The position numbers were made by a program, and so were the translations under genes. Positions 8,928 through 18,112 of a stretch of DNA of 64,000 nucleotides are shown piece after piece. Origin of the DNA: Streptomyces microflavus (GTDB lineage: Bacteria; Actinomycetota; Actinomycetes; Streptomycetales; Streptomycetaceae); the NCBI RefSeq assembly GCF_014650075.1, contig NZ_BMUG01000003.1:682001-746000 (forward strand), in the 5' to 3' direction. Each line of letters opens with the position of its first letter. Positions within the stretch are counted from its first letter, which is position 1. The notes below the pieces were generated by a model, which saw nothing but the letters and a program-made list of their open reading frames with translations, was not told the DNA's origin and did no database searches.

Positions 8928-8962
8928 TGCGCCGCCCCCTCTGCGGGGAGCATGCTGGCTGT

Positions 8963-11575
8963 GTGACCCGGCACGATGCGACCCGGCCCACCCCGTCCCC
9001 CGGAAGCGGGGCCGCGGCCGGGCAAGACGACGGCGGCGGCCGAGTACCGGACGAACTGTCCCTCGTACTCGCGCAGGGGGTCGTCAGTGCCGTCGAGTCG
9101 GTCGGGGGATACGCCGGAGGCATCTACCTCCGCTCCGGGACGCCCGGACTGCTGCGTCTCGCCGTGCTCGCCGGGCTGCCCGGTCCGCTGTTCCGCCCCT
9201 GGTGGCGGATGCACGTGAACCGGCCGTTTCCCGTCTCCGAGGCCTACCGCACCGGGCGGCCCGTGCTGCTCGCCGACGCCGAGGAGGCGATGCGGCGGTT
9301 TCCGCAGCTGATGGCGGGGCTGCCGTTCCCGTTCGGCTCGCTGTGGGTCCCGGTCACCGGCCCGCGGGGCCCCATGGGCGTCCTGGCCGTCCTGCGGTCC
9401 GCGACCCCGGGTGAGCCGGTCGCCCCCGCCGACGGGGAGCGGCTGCTCCTGCTGGGCCGCCGGCTCGGGGCCGCGCTCGCCGATCTGGAGGCGCGCTCCC
9501 TCCCCGTCGTCTGGGAACGGGAGCCGATCCCCGTGCAGCTGCCGGCCGCCCCCGCGCCCCCGGTGCGGGTCGGCAGCTTCGACTGGGACCTGCACTCCGG
9601 GGGCCTCACCGCGGACGACGACCTGTGCGCGATCTTCGGCACCGAGCCGGCGGAGTTCCCCGGCACCGTCGACGCCCTCGCCGAACGCCTCGTACCGGAG
9701 GACGTGTACGGGCTGTGGGCGCTGGCCCGGCAGGCGGTCGAATCCGCCGACCCGGTTGTCCGCCGGATGCGGCTGCGCGGCCCCGACGGCCGGTACCACC
9801 TGCTGGAGCTCTCCGGCCGCTGGACCCACCCGGACGGTGAGGGCAGCGAGAGCCATCTGAGCGGCTTCGTGGTCGACTTCGGCGCCGGACCCGTCATCGC
9901 GGAGGCGGCGGACCGGCTGCCCCGAGGGATCGTCTCGCTGGACCGGATCGGCCGCATCACCTATGCCAACGCGCTCGCGGAGGAGCTGCTGGACCGCCCG
10001 CGGGCGGAGCTGGTCGGCCACGTCGTGTGGGAGGTCCTGCCGTGGTTCGGGCACCCGGCGTACGAGGACCACTACCGGGCCGCCCTGATCTCCGACGAAC
10101 CCGTCCACTTCCTCGCCCGGCGGGCCCCGTCCGTCTGGCTCTCGGTCTCGCTGTACCCGGGCCACGACGGGCTGAGCGCGGTGTTCCAGGCCACGGACCA
10201 GCCGGCCTACGCACCCGGCTCCGTCACCTCGCCGGGCCTGGGCATCGGATCCACCGCCGACCGGTCGTCCGCGCTCTACCGCCCGGTGGCTCTGGCGATC
10301 GCGCTCACCGAGGCCGTCACGGCCCGTCAGGTCTCCGCCGTCGTCACCGAGGAGCTGCTGCCCGCGTTCGGCGGCCGGCAGCTGGCCATCTACCTGCTGA
10401 GCGAGCGTCACCTCCACCTCGCCTGGGAGACCGGGTTCCCCCAGGGGTTCCTCGACCGCTTCGACGGGGTCGGACTCGACGTCTCCATCCCCGGCGTGGA
10501 GACCTTGACCACCGGCCGGCCCATCTTCTTCGAGTCGATGCAGCGCCTGGCCGACGCGTACCCGGGCATCCCGATGGAGACCGACGTCGGCGCGCGGGCG
10601 TTCCTGCCACTGATCGCCTCGGGGCGGCCCGTCGGCTCGTGCATCCTCGGCTTCGACCGGCCGAGGGGGTTCAGCCCGGAGGAGCGCACCGTCCTGACCG
10701 CCCTGGCCGGGCTCATCGCCCAGGCCCTGCAACGCGCCCAGCGGTACGACAGCGAATCGGCGCTCGCCCGGGGGCTGCAGGATGCCCTGCTGCCGCACCG
10801 GCTGCCGGAGGTCGACGGGGTCGACACCCTCGGGCGCTATCTCTCCGGCACCCAGGACATGGAGGTGGGCGGCGACTGGTACGACGTCATCGAGACCGGC
10901 CACGAACTCGCCCTGATCATCGGCGACGTCCAGGGGCACGGCGTCGCCGCCGCCGCGACCATGGGGCAACTGCGCAGTGCGGTAAGGGCGTTCGCCCTCA
11001 GCAAGCACGACCCGCAGGAGGTGATGAGCGGCACGAACCGGCTGCTCATCGATCTCGACCCGGGACAGTTCGCCAGTTGCTGCTACATCGCCCTCGACCC
11101 GCTGACGGGACGGGCCCGTGCCGTACGGGCGGGCCACCCGCAGCCGTTGCTGCGGCACCCCGACGGCCGGACCGAGGTGCTGGACCTGGCCGGCGGCATC
11201 GTGCTGGGCATCGACGGGCAGGCGACCTACCCGGTCACGGAGCTGCGGCTCGACCCGGGCGCGATGCTGGCCCTGTTCACCGACGGGCTCATCGAACGCC
11301 CCGGGACCGATATCGACGAGGGCATCGAACGGCTGCGGGCCACCATCGCGGGGATCGGCTCGGTCCCGCTGGCCGAGACGGCGGACCGGGTGATCGAGGA
11401 GGCCAGGCAGGCCACGGACCGCCCCGACGACATCGCGATCCTGCTCGCGGACCGCTGGACGCGCATGCCGGAGAAGCTGCCGCCGCTGTCCCGTGACGCC
11501 GCCCCGCCAGGCCTGTGGCGGACGTTCCGCGGACCGGGCCCGGGCGGCACGACGAGTGCCCCGGGCCCGGCCTGA
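8963..11575 (+). CDS. GAF/PAS sensor phosphatase of the SpoIIE (PP2C) type
   Basis: 870 residues from the GTG at 8963; an upstream in-frame GTG at 8927 lies in the terminator arm and is not favoured. Domains by eye: GAF-like (about 25-165), PAS (190-300, GSFDWDLHSGG), PAS (310-410, GIVSLDRIGRITYANALAEELL), GAF (430-595) and a C-terminal SpoIIE-type phosphatase (615-840). The phosphatase metal motifs are present: EVGGDWYD, IIGDVQGHG, LFTDGLIE and RPDDIAILLADR. Such proteins dephosphorylate anti-sigma-factor antagonists and thereby release sigma-B-like factors. No kinase domain or anti-sigma gene is adjacent, so its partner lies elsewhere. Confidence 0.9.
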   Translation: MTRHDATRPTPSPGSGAAAGQDDGGGRVPDELSLVLAQGVVSAVESVGGYAGGIYLRSGTPGLLRLAVLAGLPGPLFRPWWRMHVNRPFPVSEAYRTGRPVLLADAEEAMRRFPQLMAGLPFPFGSLWVPVTGPRGPMGVLAVLRSATPGEPVAPADGERLLLLGRRLGAALADLEARSLPVVWEREPIPVQLPAAPAPPVRVGSFDWDLHSGGLTADDDLCAIFGTEPAEFPGTVDALAERLVPEDVYGLWALARQAVESADPVVRRMRLRGPDGRYHLLELSGRWTHPDGEGSESHLSGFVVDFGAGPVIAEAADRLPRGIVSLDRIGRITYANALAEELLDRPRAELVGHVVWEVLPWFGHPAYEDHYRAALISDEPVHFLARRAPSVWLSVSLYPGHDGLSAVFQATDQPAYAPGSVTSPGLGIGSTADRSSALYRPVALAIALTEAVTARQVSAVVTEELLPAFGGRQLAIYLLSERHLHLAWETGFPQGFLDRFDGVGLDVSIPGVETLTTGRPIFFESMQRLADAYPGIPMETDVGARAFLPLIASGRPVGSCILGFDRPRGFSPEERTVLTALAGLIAQALQRAQRYDSESALARGLQDALLPHRLPEVDGVDTLGRYLSGTQDMEVGGDWYDVIETGHELALIIGDVQGHGVAAAATMGQLRSAVRAFALSKHDPQEVMSGTNRLLIDLDPGQFASCCYIALDPLTGRARAVRAGHPQPLLRHPDGRTEVLDLAGGIVLGIDGQATYPVTELRLDPGAMLALFTDGLIERPGTDIDEGIERLRATIAGIGSVPLAETADRVIEEARQATDRPDDIAILLADRWTRMPEKLPPLSRDAAPPGLWRTFRGPGPGGTTSAPGPA

Positions 11576-11664
11576 CGGGTGACGGTCCTGATCCGGACCC
11601 CGAGGGCCGCCCGGCCGGGGCCCCGGAGGGCCGCTCGGCCCAGGCTTCGGAGGCCCGTTCGGGC

Positions 11665-13056
11665 TCAGGCCTCGGAGGGCAGCTCGGCCGGGACGAAGGC
11701 GCCGGAGGCGTCCAGCATGCCCTCGCGCTCCACGACCTTGATCCGCTCACGGCCCTGTGCGGCACCGAGCGCCTGCTCGTGGGCGTCCAGCTTGTGCCAG
11801 CCCTCCCACGTCGTGTATCGGACGTTCCGGCCTTCCAGGAAGGCCTCGACGGCCTCCGGAGCCGGGGTCGCGGGCTCGGCCAGACGGCCGGCGGCGCGGT
11901 CCTCCAGCACGCAGGCGACCGTCTCGTTCGCGTCGCCCTTGGTGTGTCCGATCAGACCGATCGGACCGCGCTTGATCCAGCCCGTGACGTAGACCGAGGC
12001 CATGTGCTCGTCACCGGCGATGACGCGTCCGGCCTCGTGCGGGACGGTGCCGGAGGCCACGTCGAAGGGGAGCTTGGGCAGCTCCTCCGAGTAGTAGCCC
12101 ACGGCGCGGTAGACGCTCTGCATGTCCCAGTCGGTGAACCGGCCGGTGCCCCGGACGTTGCCGGTGCCGTCCAGCTCGGTGCGCTCGGTGCGCAGCGCGG
12201 TGACCTTGCCGTCCTCGCCGAGGATCTCGACCGGGGACTCGAAGAAGTGCAGGAAGAGCTTGTGCGGGCGGTCGCCGACATCGCGGATCGCCCAGTTCTC
12301 CAGGGTCTGCGCGACCATGTTGGCCTGCTTGTTCTCCCGCCGGGTGGCGATGGAGCCCTCGTCGTACTCGATGTCCTCGGGGTTGACGATGACCTCGATG
12401 TTGGGGGAGTGGTCCAGCTCCCGCAGCTCCATCGGGCTGAACTTGGCCTGCGCCGGGCCACGCCGCCCGAACACATGCACCTCCAGCGCCTTGTTCGCCT
12501 TGAGGCCCTGGTACACGTTGTCCGGGATCTCGGTGGGCAGCAGCTCGTCGGCCGTCTTGGCCAGGACCCGGGCCACGTCCAGCGCCACGTTGCCGACGCC
12601 GAGGACGGCGACCTTCTCCGCGGTGAGCGGCCAGGTGCGCGGGACCTCGGGGTGGCCGTCGTACCAGGAGACGAACTCGGCCGCGCCGTAGGAGCCGTCC
12701 AGCTCGATGCCCGGGATGTCGAGCGCCCGGTCCGCCTCCGCGCCGGTGGAGAAGATCACCGCGTCGTAGAAGGACCGCAGGTCGTCCAGGCCGATGTCGT
12801 GCGGGTAGCTCACGTTCCCGAAGAGCCGGATCTGCGGCTTGTCCAGCACCTGGTGCAGCGCCTTGACGATGCCCTTGATCCGGGGGTGGTCGGGGGCCAC
12901 GCCGTAACGGATCAGGCCGAAGGGTGCGGGCATGCGCTCGAAGAGGTCGATGGAGACCCCCGGGTCCTGGCAGACCTCGGATTTGAGCAGCGCGTCCGCA
13001 GCGTAGATACCGGCAGGGCCGGCTCCGACAATGGCGACGCGGACGGGGCGTGTCAT
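11665..13056 (-). CDS. Ferredoxin-NADP(+) reductase, FprA/adrenodoxin-reductase type
   Basis: 463 residues from the ATG at 13056 (AAGGA 10 bases upstream); a longer frame to 13140 lacks a ribosome site. FAD site VAIVGAGPAGIYAADALL at residues 8-25, family motif RYGVAPDHPRIK, NADP site VAVLGVGNVALDVARVL and the C-terminal VYVTGWIKRGPIGLIGHTKGDA. It moves electrons between NADPH and ferredoxin, feeding P450s or other oxygenases. It lacks the N-terminal ferredoxin domain present in the related protein at 52630. A short inverted repeat lies upstream (13106-13121). Confidence 0.9.
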   Translation of the reverse strand: MTRPVRVAIVGAGPAGIYAADALLKSEVCQDPGVSIDLFERMPAPFGLIRYGVAPDHPRIKGIVKALHQVLDKPQIRLFGNVSYPHDIGLDDLRSFYDAVIFSTGAEADRALDIPGIELDGSYGAAEFVSWYDGHPEVPRTWPLTAEKVAVLGVGNVALDVARVLAKTADELLPTEIPDNVYQGLKANKALEVHVFGRRGPAQAKFSPMELRELDHSPNIEVIVNPEDIEYDEGSIATRRENKQANMVAQTLENWAIRDVGDRPHKLFLHFFESPVEILGEDGKVTALRTERTELDGTGNVRGTGRFTDWDMQSVYRAVGYYSEELPKLPFDVASGTVPHEAGRVIAGDEHMASVYVTGWIKRGPIGLIGHTKGDANETVACVLEDRAAGRLAEPATPAPEAVEAFLEGRNVRYTTWEGWHKLDAHEQALGAAQGRERIKVVEREGMLDASGAFVPAELPSEA

Positions 13057-13105
13057 GGCGTGGTGATCCTTAAGGCGGGCGAACGCGGGCAGGTAACAGC
13101 GTACG

Positions 13106-13121
13106 TCGGAGGTAAGGGTTG
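13106..13121. promoter_or_regulatory. Short inverted repeat upstream of the FprA-type gene
   Basis: GTAAG-N6-CTTAC, a perfect 5-bp inverted repeat about 50 bases upstream of the start of the divergently read reductase gene. It is in operator position but short. It resembles an iron box only loosely, so I do not assign a regulator. Confidence 0.3.
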
Positions 13122-13416
13122 GCTTACTAGTCTCCACCACACACCGTAAGCCCTGGCCCCGCGCGGCCTCCGACCCGGCCTACGGAACCGCCCGATAAGT
13201 CCGTTTCTCCAGGGCGGTATGGGCGATTTCAGACTTTTAACCCTCTATTCCATAAAGGGCCTATTGGGGCGCTTGGGTAATTTTGACCGTGCCTGTTTCG
13301 GCCGCCTCCGCGCGAAGTGGTGAGCGTCACGTCCGAGGGCGCGGACGTGGATCCGGAGGGTTCGGTTCCCTTCTGCGCGAAGAAAGTTGACACCGCGACG
13401 GAACGGGCGCGGTCGG

Positions 13417-13430
13417 GAATTCATGAATTC
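13417..13430. repeat. Perfect 14-bp palindrome
   Basis: GAATTCATGAATTC is a perfect palindrome, unusually AT-rich for this genome, in the non-coding stretch upstream of the riboswitch. The stretch 13057-13490 has no convincing gene; short frames there lack coding bias. The palindrome could be an operator for the promoter of the riboswitch transcript. Confidence 0.35.
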
Positions 13431-13493
13431 GATCTTGCGGAGAAAGGTCATCCGGAATTCGGGGCTTGTTCTGTCCGATGCTTTTCGCCTACG

Positions 13494-13688
13494 GTCACGC
13501 TCAATCCGGATGGAACGCCGAATCCTGCCGCCGTCCGGCAAACCGAAACCCACTCACGCACGGCAGGAGCGGGGGAACCAGGTAAGCCGCCGGTCCGGTA
13601 TCCGGAACGGCTAGGGGTGAAGTCGCAGTCCCTGCGGCCAGACATCTCCCGTCTGAACCCGACAGCTCACCTCGTAGGCGCCGGAGAG
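13494..13688 (+). ncRNA. c-di-AMP (ydaO/yuaA-type) riboswitch
   Basis: The leader of the LysM gene holds the conserved segments of the ydaO class in order: AATCCTGCCGCC (13521 on) pairing with GGCAGGAGCG, then GGGGGAACCAGGTAAG (13571-13586), CTAGGGGTGAAGTCGC, GACATCTCCCGTCTGAACCC and ACAGCTCACCTCGTAGGCGCC. The element ends at GGAGAGGA, which is also the ribosome site of the LysM gene (ATG 13699). In actinomycetes this class precedes cell-wall hydrolase genes such as rpfA and switches them off when c-di-AMP is high. Ends are approximate. Confidence 0.93.
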
Positions 13689-13698
13689 GAAATTCCCC

Positions 13699-14547
13699 AT
13701 GCCCGCACAGGGTAAGCACCGCCGCACCAAGTCCGTCTCGCTGAGCCGTGGCATCGCCGCCGTGACCACGGGTGGAGCCGTTCTGGCCCTCCCGGTGCTC
13801 GGCGCCACCACCGCCTCCGCCGCTCCCGCGCACTCCGTCGTCGCGGAAAAGGCGGTGGCTCCGGTCTCCGTGACCGCCCAGGTGAATTCCGTGACGAAGG
13901 CCGCACCCGCCAAGCATTCCGTGGTGGCCGGTGAGACGCTTTCCAAGATCGCCCGTGAGTATTCCGTCAGCGGCGGCTGGAAGAAGCTGTACGAAGGCAA
14001 CCGGAAGGCCGTCGGCGAGAACCCGAACCTTATTCACCCGGGTATCAAGCTGACCATCGGCGCCAAGGCTGCCGCCCCGTCAGACGCCAAGGCGGGCAAG
14101 GCCGCCAAGGCCGCCGCCCCGTCCGCCGGCCGTGCCGCGACGGGGGAGCGCGCCGACCGTTCCGAGCGCACCGCCGCCGCCCCCGTGGCCCAGGCCGCCC
14201 CGGCCGCCGCCGCTCCCGCCACCTACTCGAACGATCTGGATGGCTGGATCAAGGAGTCGCTGGCGATCATGGCCGAGCGCGGCATCCCCGGCAGCTACGA
14301 GGGCATCCACCGCAACATCATCCGCGAGTCCTCGGGCAACCCGAACGCGATCAACAACTGGGACTCCAACGCGGTCAAGGGCACCCCGTCCAAGGGGCTG
14401 CTCCAGGTCATCGACCCGACGTTCCAGGCGTACCACGTGCCCGGCACCTCGACCGACAGCTACGACCCGGTCGCCAACATCACCGCCGCGTGCAACTACG
14501 CGGCGGACCGGTACGGCTCGATCGACAACGTCTTCGGCGCCTACTGA
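13699..14547 (+). CDS. Secreted LysM / transglycosylase (SLT-type) cell-wall hydrolase
   Basis: 282 residues. Signal peptide (GKHRRTKSVSLSRG, hydrophobic run, cut after ASA near residue 43). LysM domain at about residues 72-118 (KHSVVAGETLSKIAREYSV ... NLIHPGIKLTIG). A long Ala/Lys/Pro linker (119-172) leads to an SLT-type domain (175-282) with IRESSGNPNAINNWDSNA and KGLLQVIDPTFQAYHVPG; Glu in RESSGNP is the likely catalytic acid. It binds peptidoglycan and cleaves glycan strands, likely at germination or growth resumption. The riboswitch immediately upstream means expression should fall when c-di-AMP is high. Confidence 0.9.
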   Translation: MPAQGKHRRTKSVSLSRGIAAVTTGGAVLALPVLGATTASAAPAHSVVAEKAVAPVSVTAQVNSVTKAAPAKHSVVAGETLSKIAREYSVSGGWKKLYEGNRKAVGENPNLIHPGIKLTIGAKAAAPSDAKAGKAAKAAAPSAGRAATGERADRSERTAAAPVAQAAPAAAAPATYSNDLDGWIKESLAIMAERGIPGSYEGIHRNIIRESSGNPNAINNWDSNAVKGTPSKGLLQVIDPTFQAYHVPGTSTDSYDPVANITAACNYAADRYGSIDNVFGAY

Positions 14548-14574
14548 TCCCTGGAAGCGCCAGGCAGGCATCAG

Positions 14575-14614
14575 CCCGAGGGGCCCCGGACCGCACGGTC
14601 CGGGGCCCCTCGGG
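14575..14614 (+). terminator. Strong hairpin terminator
   Basis: A 19-bp perfect stem (arms 14575-14593 and 14596-14614) with a minimal loop follows the LysM gene. Confidence 0.88.
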
Positions 14615-14669
14615 CATGCCGGGAAGTTACCCCCAAGTTTCTAGTGACTTACCACGCGATCGACAGTAG

Positions 14670-16349
<1,680 letters not shown>

Positions 16350-16379
16350 TCCGGCCGACAGGCGGCAGGGCGTACGGAG

Positions 16380-16418
16380 AGCCCGGGGCCGGGAGTGCCA
16401 ACCCGGCGGCCCCGGGCT
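16380..16418 (+). terminator. Hairpin terminator
   Basis: An 11-bp perfect stem (AGCCCGGGGCC at 16380-16390 with its complement at 16408-16418) between the convergent cholesterol oxidase and carboxymuconolactone decarboxylase-like genes. Confidence 0.75.
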
Positions 16419-16434
16419 CCGCCAATGGGTGCGC

Positions 16435-16914
16435 CTAATGACCCGGCAGGACGCAGACCGCGTCGATCCCCAGCACATGGTTGAGCCGCCCGAAAGCGAG
16501 CCAGGAGCCGATGCTCATGGACAGCTCCACGATCTCCACCTGGCTGTAGTGCGCGGTCATCCGCTTCCAGAACGCGTCGTCGAGCCCGTGGTGGTCCAGC
16601 GCGTACCGCTCCGCGTACTCCGCCGCGAGCCGGGTCCGTTCGTCGAAGGCGTCCGTCGTACGCCACTCGGTCACCGCCCCGGCGAACTCCTCCTCGACCT
16701 TCGCCCCGTCCCGCTCGGTCCGCCAGTCCAGGCAGAACAGGCACCCGTTGATCTGCGCGATCCGCAGCCGTGCCGCCTCGAACTCCCGCAGGCCCAGCGT
16801 CGTGTGCTCGTACACGGACATCGAGAACGTGGCGGCGGCCATGCCGATGCCGGGGACCATCTCCCCCCACACGTATCCGATGGGCTCCTGGCCCTCCGGA
16901 ATGTCGATGATCAT
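16435..16914 (-). CDS. Carboxymuconolactone decarboxylase / AhpD-like protein
   Basis: 159 residues from the ATG at 16914, preceded by AAGGAG. The C-terminal side holds the family's redox pair (QINGCLFCLDWR) followed by ALDHHGLDDAFWKRMTAHYSQVEIVELSMSIGSWLAFGRLNHVLG. AhpD-like members reduce peroxides or act as small-molecule decarboxylases; the CxxC pair makes the redox role more likely. Its start overlaps the stop of the upstream dehydrogenase-like gene by 4 bases (ATGA), so they form one unit. Confidence 0.85.
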   Translation of the reverse strand: MIIDIPEGQEPIGYVWGEMVPGIGMAAATFSMSVYEHTTLGLREFEAARLRIAQINGCLFCLDWRTERDGAKVEEEFAGAVTEWRTTDAFDERTRLAAEYAERYALDHHGLDDAFWKRMTAHYSQVEIVELSMSIGSWLAFGRLNHVLGIDAVCVLPGH

Positions 16915-17990
16915 GTCGTTCTCCTTCCCAGCCTGCCGACCGCAGGCCGCAGCGGGACGTCGAGTGCGTCGTACAGGCCCGGCTCCGCGTCCACCAGCCA
17001 GTCGATGGCCGAGACGAGCCGCCCGACCGCCGTGGCGTTGCCGCCCGCCGACCGGTTCTCGCCCTCGTCGGAGGCCTCGACCGTCACCTCTATACGGGGG
17101 CGGCCCTCGATCACCACCCGGTGTGCGCCCACCCCGTCGGGCGGGGTGGGCCAGTCCGGTGCGCACGAGGGGTGGATACGGGTGATGTGCTCGATCACGA
17201 TGCGGGGCTCCCCGGCCACGATGCCCTGCACCTCGAACCGCACGGCGCCCTGGGTGCCCGCCGCGAACTCACCCATCGTGCGGGTGAGCACCGTCGTCTC
17301 CAGCGCCCGGCGGTCGAGCGTCTCGCGGATCTCGTCCAGTTCGACGCCCAGTGCCCGGGCCATCAGGCGTATCTGGCCGCCCCACACCATCGTCGGAACG
17401 CTCTCCGCCAGCATCAGCGGCTGGTAGTCCAACGGGTGCCCCATGCCGATCAGGTGGCGTACCGAATCCTCCTGCTCGTACGTGGAGTAGTCGAAGATCT
17501 CCTGGCAGCGGATCACGTCCACCTCGGTGCCCAGGCCGCTGACCAGCAGTGGCAGGACGTCGTTGCCCCAGCCGGGGTCGACCCCGGAGACGAAGAGGGA
17601 GCCGCCGCCCTCCGCGACGGCGGCCAGGACGGGATCCCGCAGCTCCGGTGGGGCGTTGCGCTGATCGTAGAGCGGATAGAGGGAGGGTGTGACGACCACC
17701 GCTCCGGCCCGGATCGCCCGGCCGATGTCGGCCAGCGCGTCGTCGGGGCGGATGTCGCCGGATGCCGCGTAGACCACCGCGCGGGGGCGGCCGGCCAGCA
17801 CGGCGGTGATGTCGTCGGTGGCCGTGACCCCGAGCGTGCGTCCGACCCCGCCGAGATCGCCGGCGTCGCGGCCGGTCTTCGCGGGATCGTGGACGAGGAC
17901 GGCGGTGAGTGTCAGTGCCGGATGGGCCTCGACGGCGCGGATCGCCGCGCGGCCGACGTTGCCGGTACCCCAGACAACCGTGGGAATCAT
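16911..17990 (-). CDS. Dihydrodipicolinate-reductase-like NAD(P)-binding protein
   Basis: 359 residues. The N-terminal Rossmann motif (TVVWGTGNVGRAAIRAVEAHP) and the layout fit the family annotated as dihydrodipicolinate reductase or 2,4-diaminopentanoate dehydrogenase-like, common in actinomycetes beside terpenoid or sterol genes. It is not the lysine-pathway DapB, since the DapB signature is absent. The substrate is unknown. Coupled to the downstream AhpD-like gene; both lie opposite the cholesterol oxidase, which makes a shared steroid or lipid role possible but unproven. Confidence 0.75.
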   Translation of the reverse strand: MIPTVVWGTGNVGRAAIRAVEAHPALTLTAVLVHDPAKTGRDAGDLGGVGRTLGVTATDDITAVLAGRPRAVVYAASGDIRPDDALADIGRAIRAGAVVVTPSLYPLYDQRNAPPELRDPVLAAVAEGGGSLFVSGVDPGWGNDVLPLLVSGLGTEVDVIRCQEIFDYSTYEQEDSVRHLIGMGHPLDYQPLMLAESVPTMVWGGQIRLMARALGVELDEIRETLDRRALETTVLTRTMGEFAAGTQGAVRFEVQGIVAGEPRIVIEHITRIHPSCAPDWPTPPDGVGAHRVVIEGRPRIEVTVEASDEGENRSAGGNATAVGRLVSAIDWLVDAEPGLYDALDVPLRPAVGRLGRRTT

Positions 17991-18063
17991 GCGCGGAGGG
18001 TAGCGGCCGGACCGTGTACTTCCCAGAGCCGCGGCGGGGCCATTTCGGCCGGGAATACAGGTG

Positions 18064-18098
18064 TTCCCGGGCCGGCGGGTGATCCGCCGGCCCGGGAA
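18064..18098 (-). terminator. Strong hairpin terminator
   Basis: A 15-bp perfect stem (arms 18064-18078 and 18084-18098) with a 5-base loop lies just beyond the stop of the GH87 gene on the minus strand. Confidence 0.85.
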
Positions 18099-18112
18099 CC
18101 GTACAGCGGGGA

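Noticed and set aside
13317..13715. Open frames in the 13.2-13.7 kb gap
   Set aside because: They run through the c-di-AMP riboswitch, show no coding bias and lack ribosome sites.
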